Counted from the stretch's first letter, positions 32,948 to 44,746 are shown. The stretch is DNA of 64,000 nucleotides from Leguminivora glycinivorella (GCF_023078275.1 NC_062971.1:186001-250000), one strand, 5' to 3'. The notes: a model not told the origin generated them from the sequence alone. Made by a program: numbers and translations.

Positions 32948-34598
32948 ATAGGCTTTTACATCATATTTTTTATTTAAAGAAAAAGCAAACAGTTGACATT
33001 TTTGTTGACTTGAATTTGCAAATTATAGATGTTTTTTTTTATTTATTTACCATTAAATTATAATTGTAGTACCAAAAATAAATTCTTTGTTATTAATTTA
33101 CTCGAAAACTATATCAAACAAGACCTAATAGCTAAACCGGGTCTAATAGAGTTTTTAAAATAGAGGTATTTTAAAATTACGCTCGCGGCGTCAAGACGCC
33201 GCGCGTCTTAAAGTAATTTGTTTGTGGAACTTAACGTTTGTGAAGGTGGATAAAAGTTATATTTTTTATAATCTATATTAAATACGCTTTCATATCATAT
33301 TTTTTATTTATAGAAAAAGCTAACAGTTTGTCATTTATGATGACTTGAATTTGTAAATCATGGATGAAAATTTCAAATTTTTAATTTTTTTTAAATTTTA
33401 CTTACCATTAAATTATAATTTTAGTACCAAAAACCGGCCAAGAGCGTGTCGGGCCACGCTCAGTGTAGGGTTCCGTAGTTTTTCGTATTTTTCTCAAAAA
33501 CTACTGAACCTATCAAGTTCAAAACAATTTTCCTAGAAAGTTTTTATAAAGTTCTACTTTTGTGATTTTTTTCATATTTTTTAAACATATGGTTCAAAAG
33601 TTAGAGGGGGGGACGCACTTTTTTTTCCTTTAGGAGCGATTATTTCCGAAAATATTAATATTATCAAAAAACGATCTTAGTAAACCCTTATTCGTTTTTA
33701 AATACCTATCCAACAATATATCACACGTTGGGGTTGGAATGAAAAAAAATATCAGCCCCCACTTTACATGTAGGGGGTGTACCCTAATAAAACATTTTTT
33801 TCCATTTTTTATTTTTGCACTTTGTTGGCGTTATTGATATACATATTGGTACCAAATTTCAGCTTTCTAGTGCTTACGGTTACTGAGATTATCCGCGGAC
33901 GGACGGACGGACGGACGGACGGACGGACGGACGGACAGACGGACAGACAGACATGGCGAAACTATAAGGGTTCCTAGTTGACTACGGAACCCTAAAAATG
34001 AATTCTACGTTATTGATTTACTCGAAAACGATATCAAACATGACCTAATAGCTAAACGGGGTCTAATAGAGTTTCTAAAATAAAGGCATTTTAAAATTAC
34101 GCTCGCGGCGTACCGACGCCGCGCGTCTTAAAGTAATTTTTTTGTGGAACTTAACGTTAGTAAAGGTGGATAAAAGTTATATTTTTTATAATCTATATTA
34201 AATAGGCTATCATGTCATATTTTTTATTTATAGAAAAAGCAAACAGTTTATCATTTATGATGACTTGAATTTGTAAATCATGGATGAAAATTTCAAATTT
34301 TTTATTTTTTAATATTTTATTTACCATTAAATGATAATTTTAGTACTAAAAACGAATTCTTCGTTATTGATTTACTCTAAAACGATACCAAACATGACCT
34401 ATTAACTAAACGGGGTAAGTTAGAATTTTTCAAACCAAGCCGGGTGTAGCGGTACTTTGACCCCCCCTCCCGGGCCCCAGGGGGGAGGCTCCCGAAGGCT
34501 CCCGATCTTAATCGGCTTATTTTAATATAAGGAACAACTGTGCCAAGTTTCATGCTTTGGTCAAAAAATTTAAGGTTTTTCAATAAACTCCCCAGCTA
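32948..34598 (-). repeat. Right inverted arm with about three units
   Basis: Palindromic markers GCTCGCGGCGTCAAGACGCC (about 33181) and GCTCGCGGCGTACCGACGCC (about 34101) are one unit apart once the 560-bp insertion is removed. The outer end repeats the CCCCCCCTCCCGGG...CCCGATCTTAATCGGC block of the left arm in inverse orientation. Confidence 0.75.
33434..33993 (-). mobile_element. (TCCG)n-bearing element, copy 4, nested
   Basis: The element runs from CCGGCCAAGAGCG to CGGAACCCT with AAAAA on each side (33429-33433 and 33994-33998). A paralogous empty site at about 34342-34362 (TTAGTACTAAAAACGAATTC) shows what the target looked like, so both boundaries are exact. The array is short (about nine units). 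Confidence 0.9.
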
Positions 34599-34800
34599 AA
34601 TGGAGGAATTAAATGTAAGGAACCGTTTTTTTTTCTCCCCGAAAGGTGTCCGTAATTTTATAGACATTTGGCGACGGTCCGTATCTCCCGAGCCTCCCTA
34701 ACGAGCTGTCCTTTTATTGTGGACACTTACCTTACTCCAGTGATCAGCTAAGGGACACTTTGAGGTTTGAGCTTTCCTATTAGTTTTTATTTTATTTCCA

Positions 34801-35050
34801 ATCTATACTTAATATTGTAAATGGGAAAGTGTGTGTGTCTGTTTGTTTGTCCGTTTTTCACGGCAAAACGGAGCAATGGATTGACGTGATTTTTTAAAGG
34901 GAGATAGTTGAAGGGATGGAAAGTGACATATTAGGCCACTTTTTGTCTCTTTCTAACTCCTTACTTTTCTAAAACCGGGGCTGGAAGTTTGTATGAGCAT
35001 TTCACAATTTTCGAATTTAACGCGAGCGAAGCCGCGGGCAAAAGCTAGTT
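34801..35050 (-). repeat. AATATTAGTATGGAT-tail repeat, minus copy
   Basis: It starts ATCTATACTTAATATTG, includes TTTCACGGCAAAACGGAGCA, and ends GCCGCGGGCAAAAGCTAGTT. Like 25171-25416 it is the longer form. Confidence 0.8.
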
Positions 35051-35067
35051 TAGTAATAAAACTAATT

Positions 35068-35130
35068 AACCCGGCAACCTTCAAATTAAGAGTGAACAGG
35101 CATCTTCTAGGCGAGCTCACTCCATCGTAG
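35068..35130 (+). pseudogene. LINE ORF2 C-terminal fragment
   Basis: A short open block ending in TAG reads NPATFKLRVNRHLLGELTPS. TFK-RVNRHLL is a common end of CR1/Jockey-type insect ORF2 proteins. Truncated on both sides. Confidence 0.5.
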
Positions 35131-35262
35131 TCTCGTCTCTGCCTTTGGCTAGTCTGCGACCAAGAGGAGGCCCGTTTATAATAGTATTAATTATTTATTT
35201 CACAGTTTTACGCTTCTTGGAAAATTGTGTTTAAGCTAAATACATGGTGTAACATGAAAAAA

Positions 35263-36080
35263 CCGGCCAAGTGCGAGTCGGACTCGCGCACCGAGGGTTC
35301 CGTACAAACCTGCATTTGATATGAATTTCAACTTGATAGCTCTACGCGTTCATGAGGAAAAAAGTAATAAGTTTATATTTATTAAAAAATATATATTTTG
35401 TAATGTAACTAAAAATTTAAGGTTTTCGGAATTTTTCCTTTATGTGTGCTATAAAACGTTGCTTCATGCCAAATTTCAAGATTCTAGGTCGACTGGAAGT
35501 ACCCTTTAGGTTTTGATTCCCTTGCGAGTACTTGCGAGTTTCAAAATATGCAGCTTAAATTGCTGTTTCTTTTGATTGCGTTGACATAGAAGTTTGATTT
35601 TGTTACAGCTTAAAGGTATTATAGTAGACCTGAGTATTTGGTATGAATTTCAATTTAATACCTCTACGCGTTTATGAGGAAATGGGTAGTAAGGTTAAAA
35701 TTATTAAAAAAAAAATATTATGTGATGTAACTAAAAATTTATGGTTTTCGTAATTTTTCCTTTATCTATGCTATAAGACGTTGCTTCGTACCAAATTTCA
35801 AGATTCTGAGTTCACGGGAAGCACCCTGTAGGTTTTGATTCCCTTGCAAGTGTCGAAAATTTGCGGCATAAACGGCTGTATCTTTTGATTGCGTTGGCTT
35901 AGAAGTTTGATTTTTTCACAGCTTCAAGGGACAGTAGACCTGAGTAATTGATATAAATTTCAGCTTCATACCTCCACGCGTTCCTGAGAAAAAGGGTCTT
36001 GACAGACGGACGGACGGACAGACGGACAACAAAGTGATCCTATAAGGGTTCCGTTTTTTCCTTTTGAGGTACGGAACCCT
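35263..36080 (-). mobile_element. CCGGCCAAGTGCGAG element with internal tandem repeat
   Basis: The ends resemble the (TCCG)n family (CCGGCCAAGTGCGAGTCGG to GTACGGAACCCT) and AAAAA flanks each side. The inside differs: about 2.3 tandem units of roughly 315 bp (35319, 35640, 35945), each with ATGAATTTCA, CTCTACGCGTT, CCAAATTTCAAGATTCT and TAGGTTTTGATTCCCTTGC. A short CGGACGGACGGA stretch near the CCCT end (36006-36028) occupies the same place as the array in the other family. Confidence 0.8.
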
Positions 36081-36085
36081 AAAAA

Positions 36086-37338
36086 CACTCATTTCTGAGG
36101 TGGAAAGAAGGAACAAAATATGATGTGCGTTTAAGTACCTACCTAAACTTCTCAAGAATGTTTGATTTTAGTTTTTTTCTTCGAGTGTATTTTCACCTTA
36201 AACTTTTATCCGTAAACTTGGGCACCTAAAACGAGTTTTGACATTTTTTAATTTAAAATTACTTTTTGCAATGTGTTGTTTGAGACTTCGACAAAAAATG
36301 TTTGTAACTACCTCAGGTCTATCTTAACTGGTTTGTGAAGGCAAATCGCACGGCAGGAGATAGAAGAGGCGCCTGTCCGAAGATAGAAATTTGAGATAAA
36401 GCTTGGCATTATTAGAAATTGGCTCGAATCAGACTGATTTCTACTTTCAGTGTTGAAATCAAAGTATAAATTCATCAGATAGGGTCTGAAATATGAATTA
36501 CGTGAGACTAAAAATAAATAAGGCACTGTTTCCAATCAAATTGAAATGTGAATTCTTCAAACTTATTAATTTGATATTTTGTTACAGAAATAGCGCAGTC
36601 AATACTTATTTCAATCTATTTCAAATCGTTAGACGCTTTCATTGTTTATTTAAGCATAAAACATGCATTTTGTTGTCTGTAATTTAAAAAAAATGTTTAA
36701 ACATCGTGTGTGATTTTGTTATGTTTTAATTTTAAAACGCGTGATGAAGACTTTTATTTATTGAATAATTATCTAAATAATAACTGGCGCACACGTTTGC
36801 TCTCTTAACAATAAATAATCTAGTCCCTAGCTAGTCCTTTCTGGACATCTCTGCCTTAGTTAGTTTTTCTTGCTATACCTTTACCTATACAAAACATGTC
36901 TATTAAAACTTACAAATAATGATAACCTTTTGACCCACCGAACCCTAAAACACCCTTCATACACGTCGCGTCTACTAAACTTTTTTCCCATAAAAAAAAC
37001 TGTTCACAGGATGTAGCAAAAAGGAAAAATCCTGGTAAATCACGCAAAAACCGCCCCCGCTTTAAAAGGGGGGTGTAAGCTAGACAAATGGACAGTGGTG
37101 ATGTTTTCTTTGGCTGAAACGGTTTAACCTACGGCCAAATAGTGGTTATCCTTTAAGGGATTAAGTTTTTAGTGTAACTAAGGGTGGGTTTCATTTATGT
37201 CAATGTTGCGTTACTTGTTCATTCATTTTATACCGATATTTATTTCAACATAGACAGACGATTTGATCATGATGATGTCATTATCGCACGGTACGCAGAC
37301 AAAGTCTTAGGCAAAAACTAACGGTAAAACATTCTGCG
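36086..37338. other. Non-coding stretch
   Basis: AT-rich DNA; no gene or repeat recognised. Confidence 0.5.
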
Positions 37339-37705
37339 CTATGAGGTTCTTCAAGAATCAGGTATTTAGGGTTCTCAAAGGTTGGTAACGCATAAGTGGC
37401 TTTCCTGGTGTTTTTTTTTATGGGATAGGAGGCAAACGAGCAGATAGGCCAACTGATAGTAAGCGATCACTGCCGATCACTGCCGCCCAATGACACCCGA
37501 AACACCAAAAGTGTTGGTGGTGCGTTGCCGGCCTTTGAGATGGGTGTACGCTCTTTTCTTGAAGGTTTGAAGGTCGTATCGTTCCAGAAATACCGCTGGC
37601 GACAATTCATTCCATGATGTTGCTTAAATATGTCCATGAGCGGCGATAACTGCTTCCCATCAGGCGGCTCGTCTGCTCGTTTACTGCTTATATCATTAAA
37701 AACAA
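37339..37705 (+). repeat. LINE tail with a second LINE tail nested inside
   Basis: The outer parts match 12310-12440 (GGTTCTTCAAGAA-CAGGTAT, CAAAGGT, TATGTCCATG-GCG). The nested part, 37413-37614, lies on the minus strand: its poly(A) appears as T9, and its frame reads [20 protein letters not shown] on the minus strand. Flanks TGGTGTT and TGATGTT are a probable target duplication with one mismatch. Confidence 0.75.
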
Positions 37706-40002
37706 CTCATATTCAAGCCGAACTGTTGCGAATGCAGGTTTCATTATCCTAACCTGAACATGTTGCAAAGCTAAACCATCTCATTTAGAATCCGCTCAAT
37801 TTTCACCAAAATACCGGCGCATAAAGAAAATTGCATCTTTATCACAAAATCCACCAACAAAGTGCGAATTTAACTCGAAAAACCCGCAACAGGTCTATTA
37901 CTTCCAAAACTGCATAACACCCTCTCAAAACTTATTCCATTATTTAAAATCAACCTGTGAATATATTTACTCCGGTTAAAGTAAAATAAATCTTCTCAGG
38001 TTGGTGGAGGATTCAAAATTGATTGTAAGTTCGAGTTGGAGTTGTGCCTTTATAAATAGGAGTGAAACTTTAGCCATTTTGAGGTAAGAAGAGAGCATTA
38101 GTTCGACAAGTTTAGTACGTTTTCGAGTTATCTCAAGCGTCTCAATAAGTTCCAGTCTACTTCCATCTTTAATCCGTTTCAATAAGGTTGAGATTGGGGT
38201 ATGTGTAGTTATTTGTGGAAGGAATTGGTTAAGTGCTGACACAGGCGAGTCTGTTTGTTTAATTCTGGATTGTTTTTGATTTGCTGCGATGGAGGTGTTA
38301 TGTTAGTCTTAATCTTTGCTATTGCTGTATGAACAAATAGACAATAGGTTAGCTTAAAGGTCAATGCGAAATTATACTTTGAATTAAATATTATATCAAA
38401 GTTATGTATTATATCAAAATTCCTGCACGTATTGGTCATACTTGACTTTATACATATATCGTATTTATTTGACGTCCAGCGACTCGTGATGGACTTCGGC
38501 GAATTGAACGACGACGGCTACAATTGAAGATTATGTAGTCCTAACGGATATTTGACATAGCTACAATATACCTATTAAGAACCTATCCATGACTATACTA
38601 ATATAAATAAAAAAGCCTTTTTTTCCTACAAACAATTCATGCATTTTACAATTAGCTTATTAAATGAAAAAAATGAAAAAATGAAAATGGAATATTTATT
38701 TTGCAATAAAATAATCTTATACATCTATATTCCTAAATAAACCTTTTTTGTTAATTTATTTTATTTAACTTTTTAGTCTGCAGGAACCCCTCCGCAGGTA
38801 ATAAATAATTATATTCTATTACTTAGTTATTAATTTAATATAAATCGAGATTGTTCATAGGTATATCAACTTTTCGATTAAAAATGTGTCCTATTATTAT
38901 ATGCTAAGTGTGGCCTTATTCGCTAGCGTCCACCCGCCGCAATGCTCCGAAATGACTACAGACTTAGTTTAAGTACTTGTCCGAAATTCGATTACCTATT
39001 AGCGCGACCCAGACACACGACAACTACCTACATAAGTTTCAGATACCATTCTGATGTCAATGTTTGTTCGAATCGGCCGTTTGCTATTGTTATACTGACA
39101 AATAGACGAAGGATTTTCAGTCTCATTAAGGTTAATTCGCTTGTTTTTCTTGTCAATTAAATGCTTTGGTTTCTTTGACAATTAAAGGGTTAATTTAAAG
39201 GGGAGGGTTAATAGGATCAAATAATTGTACTTTCTTTGTTGCGCCGACCCCTGGCGGAATTATTTGGTTAATCCAGCTGCCTTGTTAAATATATAATTAT
39301 GCTATAATACTTATTTAATTTTATATAAACGCAAAGTGTGCACATGCACTTATTTAAAAAAAAAAAAAAAAAATATTTTGCGGGGCAATAAATGTATACT
39401 CGTATGAATGTAATGTACTTAACTTATTCAACAATAGTCTTATTCGCTCAAATTTATACTAAAAGAGATCCATTATAGGGATAAGTTCGCTTTTGTACAT
39501 TGTACTGTATTGTTATGTCTCAACTTGTAGTATGTACAATAATGTGTTATATACAATATAATTTATAAGGTGGAATCCTGAGGTATATCCACATTAGTTA
39601 TAATGTCTGAGGTCATTTACCACGGTACCGATCCGATTCGATCACTGTTAATAATTTTGAATAGATTCTATTCATAATTCAACATTTCGCACGACTAAGT
39701 TTTCACCAAAATGACGACGTATCGTAGTTCCAAGCGCACTCAAAGGTTCCTTTGAGTTAGTATCTCGCCGTTTTGCTAAAAGAGACTCGATAAATCAGTT
39801 AATGGAGACATTCTGGATATTCTAGACTTTACACTAGTGTAGTAGTTCTAGAACTAGAACTGGATTCCGTCCGTGAGGTGTTAAGCAGTGTAATGGATAC
39901 TCTGCTGTTAGAGATTTATGGAACATATAAATAGTGGTAAGTATAAAAGCAGGTAACAATTGTTGTTGTAGCTACATGAAATTGAGGTATAGTCTTTGGT
40001 CG
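37706..40002. other. Non-coding stretch
   Basis: 2.3 kb of AT-rich DNA with a 15-A run near 39355-39371. No gene recognised; the longest frames are under 91 codons and unfamiliar. Confidence 0.5.
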
Positions 40003-40404
40003 TCTCGTTCGTTTTTCGTCACTTTCCTGAATTTGTTGTATTCTGCTTTCGTCAGCCGTTCTTTATTCGCCACGATCGTCTCATCTACGGTCAAATTTGT
40101 TGTTCATCTTAATCTGAATTCGTCTCGTTCTTTACTCGTCATATTCTTCTTTCGGCATGTTCGCTGTTTAAAAGTATCTTTGTTTTTTTTTTTTTTTTTT
40201 TCATAGTCTTAGGTCGGTACCACCTTAGAATATGACCAAATACGAAATGACGAAAACCGATTGAGTCGAAATAAGAAAAAGGCCAACAACTCATTTCATT
40301 ATGGTCAAAGACGACAATGACTGCAGACTAAATTGACAAATGAAGAATGTCCCACGAAAGCAGAATCGTACACATTTAGGTGACGAAAAACGAACGAGAC
40401 GATC
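40003..40404. repeat. Inverted CGTCTCGTTCGTTTTTCGTC repeats
   Basis: 40003-40055 and the reverse complement of 40350-40404 share GTCTCGTTCGTTTTTCGTCAC and CTGCTTTCGT. A T16-20 run (40185-40201) lies between. A related single block is at about 58227-58305. Probably a degraded repeat family. Confidence 0.5.
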
Positions 40405-40885
40405 CAAAAGTTTAAGTACCAAAATTGCGATCCAAAGAATAGCTAAAAGTATTTTTTTCTGATACAGAAGGAGTCGCTTCATCGTAAGCGATTACCGACA
40501 CATGTCCTATAGACATATATACACTTGTTGCATTATAGAACTTACTCCAAATTCGATGCATGTAAAGAGGTTGAAAAAAAAAACATTCAGTCGAATTGAG
40601 AACCTCCTCCTTTTTTTGAAGTCGGTTAAAAAACGTGGACGTCATCAGTGCGCCTGAATTTGGCTGCTTTAATGAAATCTGTAGTTTTTTTTTATTTTTA
40701 TTATTTATTTGTGTAAAAAGTACATAAGCATTACAGTTCATGACAAAACCAAGTCGCTTATATACTAAAATTACTATTAAAAATACGCATGCAGGAAATA
40801 AATATTACAGTCGTTATAAAAAATAAAAAACAAATGTCAGAAATTACTAAACTTATACAATTCAAATTCCATTAAAAAAAAAAAA

Positions 40886-43790
40886 CTATACACAAATATT
40901 ATTTAAATAAATTAAAAGTTTATGACCAAAACCACCAACACTGTCTGCAAACACGTCTATATGTGTGGCGTCCATGGACATGACATTGAGCATGGACAGG
41001 GCCCTCGCGGTGGGTGCGTTCGCAGCTCGGCGCGTGCGCATTACGCTGGACGCGAAGAGCCGCTGTGGACGCCTCGCCGGCAGGGCGCTCAGCCCGGCGG
41101 GACAGGGGCGCGCATTTGGCACAAATAAACCCAACCTCTCCAGCACACACGAATTATTAACTGTCCCGTTGATAATTCCATAATAATGGATCAGTAGTAG
41201 TAGTTTGCGCCTCAAGTTGAGAGTATGGAGTCCCGTCATGCCCAGAACAAAGAGAGAGGGATACATATAGGGGTAGTACCCGTACTTTCGCTTGAATATG
41301 TGTCGTGCGAATCGCCTTTGCACCCTCTCAATCATCGTCCTATATTTTTCTTCACTGGGGTCCCATATAATAGCACCGAACTCCAGTTTGCTCCGAACAT
41401 ATGCATTGTAAAGCATCATGGCAACTGTGGTATTTTTAAATTCCGCTGAAACCCTCATTATAAAACCTAAGGTTTTTGTTGCGTTTTTGCATACAGCAGT
41501 AACATGATCCCGAAAGTCTAGCTCCTCGTCCATGACAAGTCCCAAATCCCTAATCTGGTGTGCCCTTTCAAGTATGGCATCCCCGAGGTAATACTCACAA
41601 TGAATGGGAGAACGAGATCTAGTAAAGGTTACCACTTTGCACTTTGAAATGTTCAAATTCAAGTTATTGGTTTTGCACCATTCACTAACAGCGTTGACAT
41701 CTCTTTGCAAAGTGGCACAGTCCGCAATAGTTCTTACTTGCAAAAACAGCTTGAGGTCGTCCGCAAATAACAGGCACCTAGCGGCGCTGACGACCTCCGG
41801 CAAATCATTTATCATCAGCAGGAACAAAGTAGGTCCGAGTGTACTCCCCTGACTCACCCCAGAACGAGTGTAATACAACTGGGACTTATATCCTGCTATG
41901 GTTACGTATTGACAACGACGGCTCAAGAAGTTAGCAAAAAAGTGCAAAAGCTCAGGCGTGAAACCCAGCTTAGCTAACTTTTGTAGTAGAATGTCGTTAT
42001 CAACCAGATCGAACGCTTTTTTAAAATCAAAATAAGCTACATCGACTTGTAAGCGACGATCCATGGCTGTAGTCACATAGTCAACAAAACTTACATGATT
42101 GGTTGTGGTTGAGCGACCAACCCGAAACCCGTGCTGGGCATCGTCAAGCAGGGACTTTATTTGACAGTTGATTTGCCTGTTGATTATACTCTCAAAGATC
42201 TTGCCGAAGACTGACAGCACCGCTATCGGCCTAAAATTACTTACTTCCGACCCTGCATTGCTTTTTGGCACTGGGGATACCTTAGAAGTTTTCCAACAGG
42301 ACGGATAAGTAGACTGCTTTAGTGCCAGATTCATTATGTACAAGAGCGGTTGTTCCAGAACGCAAATGCAGTCACGGACCAGAAACGGAGGGACAGAATC
42401 AGGACCGGCCGCTGAACGTGGCTTAAGCTTCTTAGCCGCTAGGCGTAGCTCCTGCGCATTCACGCTACTTACTGAAATGTGAGCTGCATCGACCCCCTGG
42501 CCGTGACGCGCCGCTGCCACTGCATCCAGCTGCGGTGTTTTCTGGTGAAATACCGAGCTGAAATATTCAGCGAATGCGTCAGCGGCTTCCTGTCCTACTA
42601 CGGTTTTATTTTCATAGGTATACCCCATACACTGTCCTCTGTCTTTTTTCTTGCTCTTAACATAATCCCAGAAACGTGCCGGTTGGGAAATAATACTTCC
42701 CTCTATCTTTTTAATGTGCTGCCTATATTCGTAACCGATTAGTGTTTTCACATGCGCCCTGTAATACTTGTAGAGTTCTTTGTTGAAGTTGTTTCCGCTC
42801 TGTTTAAATTTTTTAAGGTGGAAATATTTGCTCTGTATGTTTCTTACAATTTCGGGTGTATACCAGACTGGATAGACGTACTTACCGTTTGTTTGTTTTT
42901 TCGGTTTACTTTTAGGTACACATGCAGAGATACACTCATTTAGTTTTGTATAAAACGTTGTCGTCGCTTCTTCGACATCTCTTGTTTTCAGTACGTCGCC
43001 CCAATCAACCCCTGCTAGGGATAGGTACAGAGCTTCCAAATCGGCTTTACGGAAGTCCCACCCCTGCACTGAAGGACTAGCACCAGCAGTCATAGAAGCT
43101 GAGGAGGTCCCGGGCTTACCTCTTGGGAAGTCGAGCTCCACTTCCAGCGGCGGGTGGTAGTCATCGGCCGACACCAGAGGCTCCAAATCACCAGACACTT
43201 TGACTCGCCCTAGCCCGAACGTACTCAAAGTCAGGTCCAATAGTCCCCCGTATTTATTAACAACTGTATTGTGTTGGTGGAATTGGCAGAATGTCATAAA
43301 ATTTTCAAATTGGCATTTAACTGTTGCACTACAAGAGTTTAAATTAAAATCACCTAACACTAATATACAGAGGTCGGCGTATTTGCACACTACATTTTCC
43401 AAACACGTCAGCACGGCTAGATACTGACTATCCTTATAATTTGGTGGGAGATAAACTACACAACAGATAAACTTAATGTTTCTCCTTTGTACTACCGCTA
43501 CTATTAACTCCATTTCATCGGAAATCCCATCAATGTCATACACGGGGCGCAAGGTGTACGAATTAGATGCTGCTAGTAGTACTCCTCCCCACCCAGCGTC
43601 ACGCACACGGTCCTTGCGTAGGACTGTGAAGCCTGAGGAAAGAGTTCGGCATCGCTCACAGAGCCAGTGAGAAAAGTTTCTGTCAAAGCAACAAGTTCGC
43701 ATGAACAAACCAAAATATTCTGTAAAAAAGCTGCTGTTTTCGTACGTAGGCCACGCACATTCTGATAGTACACAGAGATAGTTTTATTAA
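40886..43790 (-). pseudogene. LINE ORF2: endonuclease and reverse transcriptase, frameshifted
   Basis: The product would nick target DNA and copy element RNA. The 940-codon frame opens at 43708 with TTG, which is only where the frame opens. Numbered in it, GDFNLN of the apurinic-type endonuclease is at 119-124 and DDYHPPLEVEL at about 182-192. The reverse transcriptase covers about 430-760, with FRPI 492-495, AFD 565-567 and catalytic FADD 648-651. A C-terminal region follows to 940. The endonuclease start (YYQNVRGLRTKT and LTETFLTG) lies in another frame upstream, so one base has been lost or gained near 43630-43645. The start frame runs into ORF1 with no ATG, so coupled or reinitiated translation is likely in the family. 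The C-terminal 120 residues are unusually GC-rich and may belong to another frame. Confidence 0.88.
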
Positions 43791-43795
43791 TATTT

Positions 43796-44746
43796 TTAGT
43801 TCTTGTTTTTTGAACGAAAGTTCTGCAACCAGGGCTTTATACAAATGTCTTTTGGCCAGTTTTCACTTGCAGCAACACGATCTACTAGTCCTGGCGGTAC
43901 ACCAAGCTTAAACGAAGCGTAACTACCACGCGCTTTAAGAGCAGTGACACTACAAACACCACTTTCAGTAATACTATCCAAATGCAGTTGTACTTGGCTG
44001 GCAGGAGTACCTTCCTTCACGTAGAAGAGGTGCAGGTACTGACGTCTCTCGGCTGCTTGTAGAGAAGTAATAGAGGCGGCAGCAGCCGTTCCCCGTACCA
44101 TGCCCGAGAAAGAATGCATCAAAACTTTAGAGGCATCACTGTCAGTATCTAATCCATCACTGCTCATATCATTTGACCCGTGGACCCCTTGGTGGACCTC
44201 ACGAATAGGCGACGCAGGTACTGCAGGTTTAGCAGGGACGTTGACGTTGCCGCTCGAAGTTAACTCTGCGTTCCCTTCGTTGGTCTTGCTACTTCCATTT
44301 TTGGGACTAGGCCTCTCTCTCGCACATTTTTTAGGCATAGTTGTCTTAATCTTCCGCTGGTTTTGCTCATCTCTTGCGGGACTTGTAGAGCAAACGCTTT
44401 TTTCCAGGACAAGTTCTGGCGTGGACGCCCCCTTCTTCTTCGTCGCTTTCTTTAGTGTCGAGTCCGCCGTGCTTGCTTTCTGGGGACAGGGGTCCTCGAC
44501 TGGGGCCGGTGCGTCGCGATTTATATTCAAGTCAACCGCCACCACATCACCGCCTCTATGCGTCAACAAATTCTCAAGCTTAGCTAACCTGTTCACGATC
44601 TTTGTTATCTCATTTGTGAACATGTTTGTCAGGGCCGTATTCTGCTCGACTAACATAAACTGCAATTCTTCCCGAATAATCATACGAATTGCGTCCGTAT
44701 TGAGCTCGTTCGGTGATGACTGGGATGGTATACGTCTTCTCTGCAT
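43796..44746 (-). CDS. LINE ORF1 RNA-binding-type protein
   Basis: 316 codons from an ATG and open throughout. Residues about 15-65 (IRMIIREELQFMLVEQ, then a heptad-like stretch to about 65) could form a coiled coil. The middle, about 75-200, is low-complexity, rich in charged residues, proline and serine. The C-terminal part, about 225-316, contains RQYLHLFYVKEGTP, VTALKARGSYASFKLGVPPG and DICIKPW, a pattern I associate with ORF1 proteins of insect CR1/Jockey-group LINEs. No CCHC zinc knuckle is visible. The likely role is to coat the RNA. ORF2 follows within about 25 bp on the same strand. Confidence 0.8.
   Translation of the reverse strand: MQRRRIPSQSSPNELNTDAIRMIIREELQFMLVEQNTALTNMFTNEITKIVNRLAKLENLLTHRGGDVVAVDLNINRDAPAPVEDPCPQKASTADSTLKKATKKKGASTPELVLEKSVCSTSPARDEQNQRKIKTTMPKKCARERPSPKNGSSKTNEGNAELTSSGNVNVPAKPAVPASPIREVHQGVHGSNDMSSDGLDTDSDASKVLMHSFSGMVRGTAAAASITSLQAAERRQYLHLFYVKEGTPASQVQLHLDSITESGVCSVTALKARGSYASFKLGVPPGLVDRVAASENWPKDICIKPWLQNFRSKNKN

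Larger units (their letters stand above)
29881..34598. mobile_element. Composite element with long inverted, tandem-repeat arms
   Basis: The left arm (29881-30630) and right arm (32948-34598) are inverted copies. Termini read TAGTGGGGACGTTTATCGA at the left and, on the reverse strand at the right, TAGCTGGGGAGTTTATTGA. AAT flanks both ends (29878-29880 and 34599-34601), a possible 3-bp duplication. The arms contain tandem units of about 355 bp marked by CTCGCGGCGTC-AGACGCCGCG palindromes: about two units in the left arm and three in the right. The 2.3 kb core carries protein fossils. The right arm holds a later (TCCG)n insertion. This may be a foldback-type DNA transposon or a nested cluster; the superfamily is not recognised. 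Confidence 0.65.
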
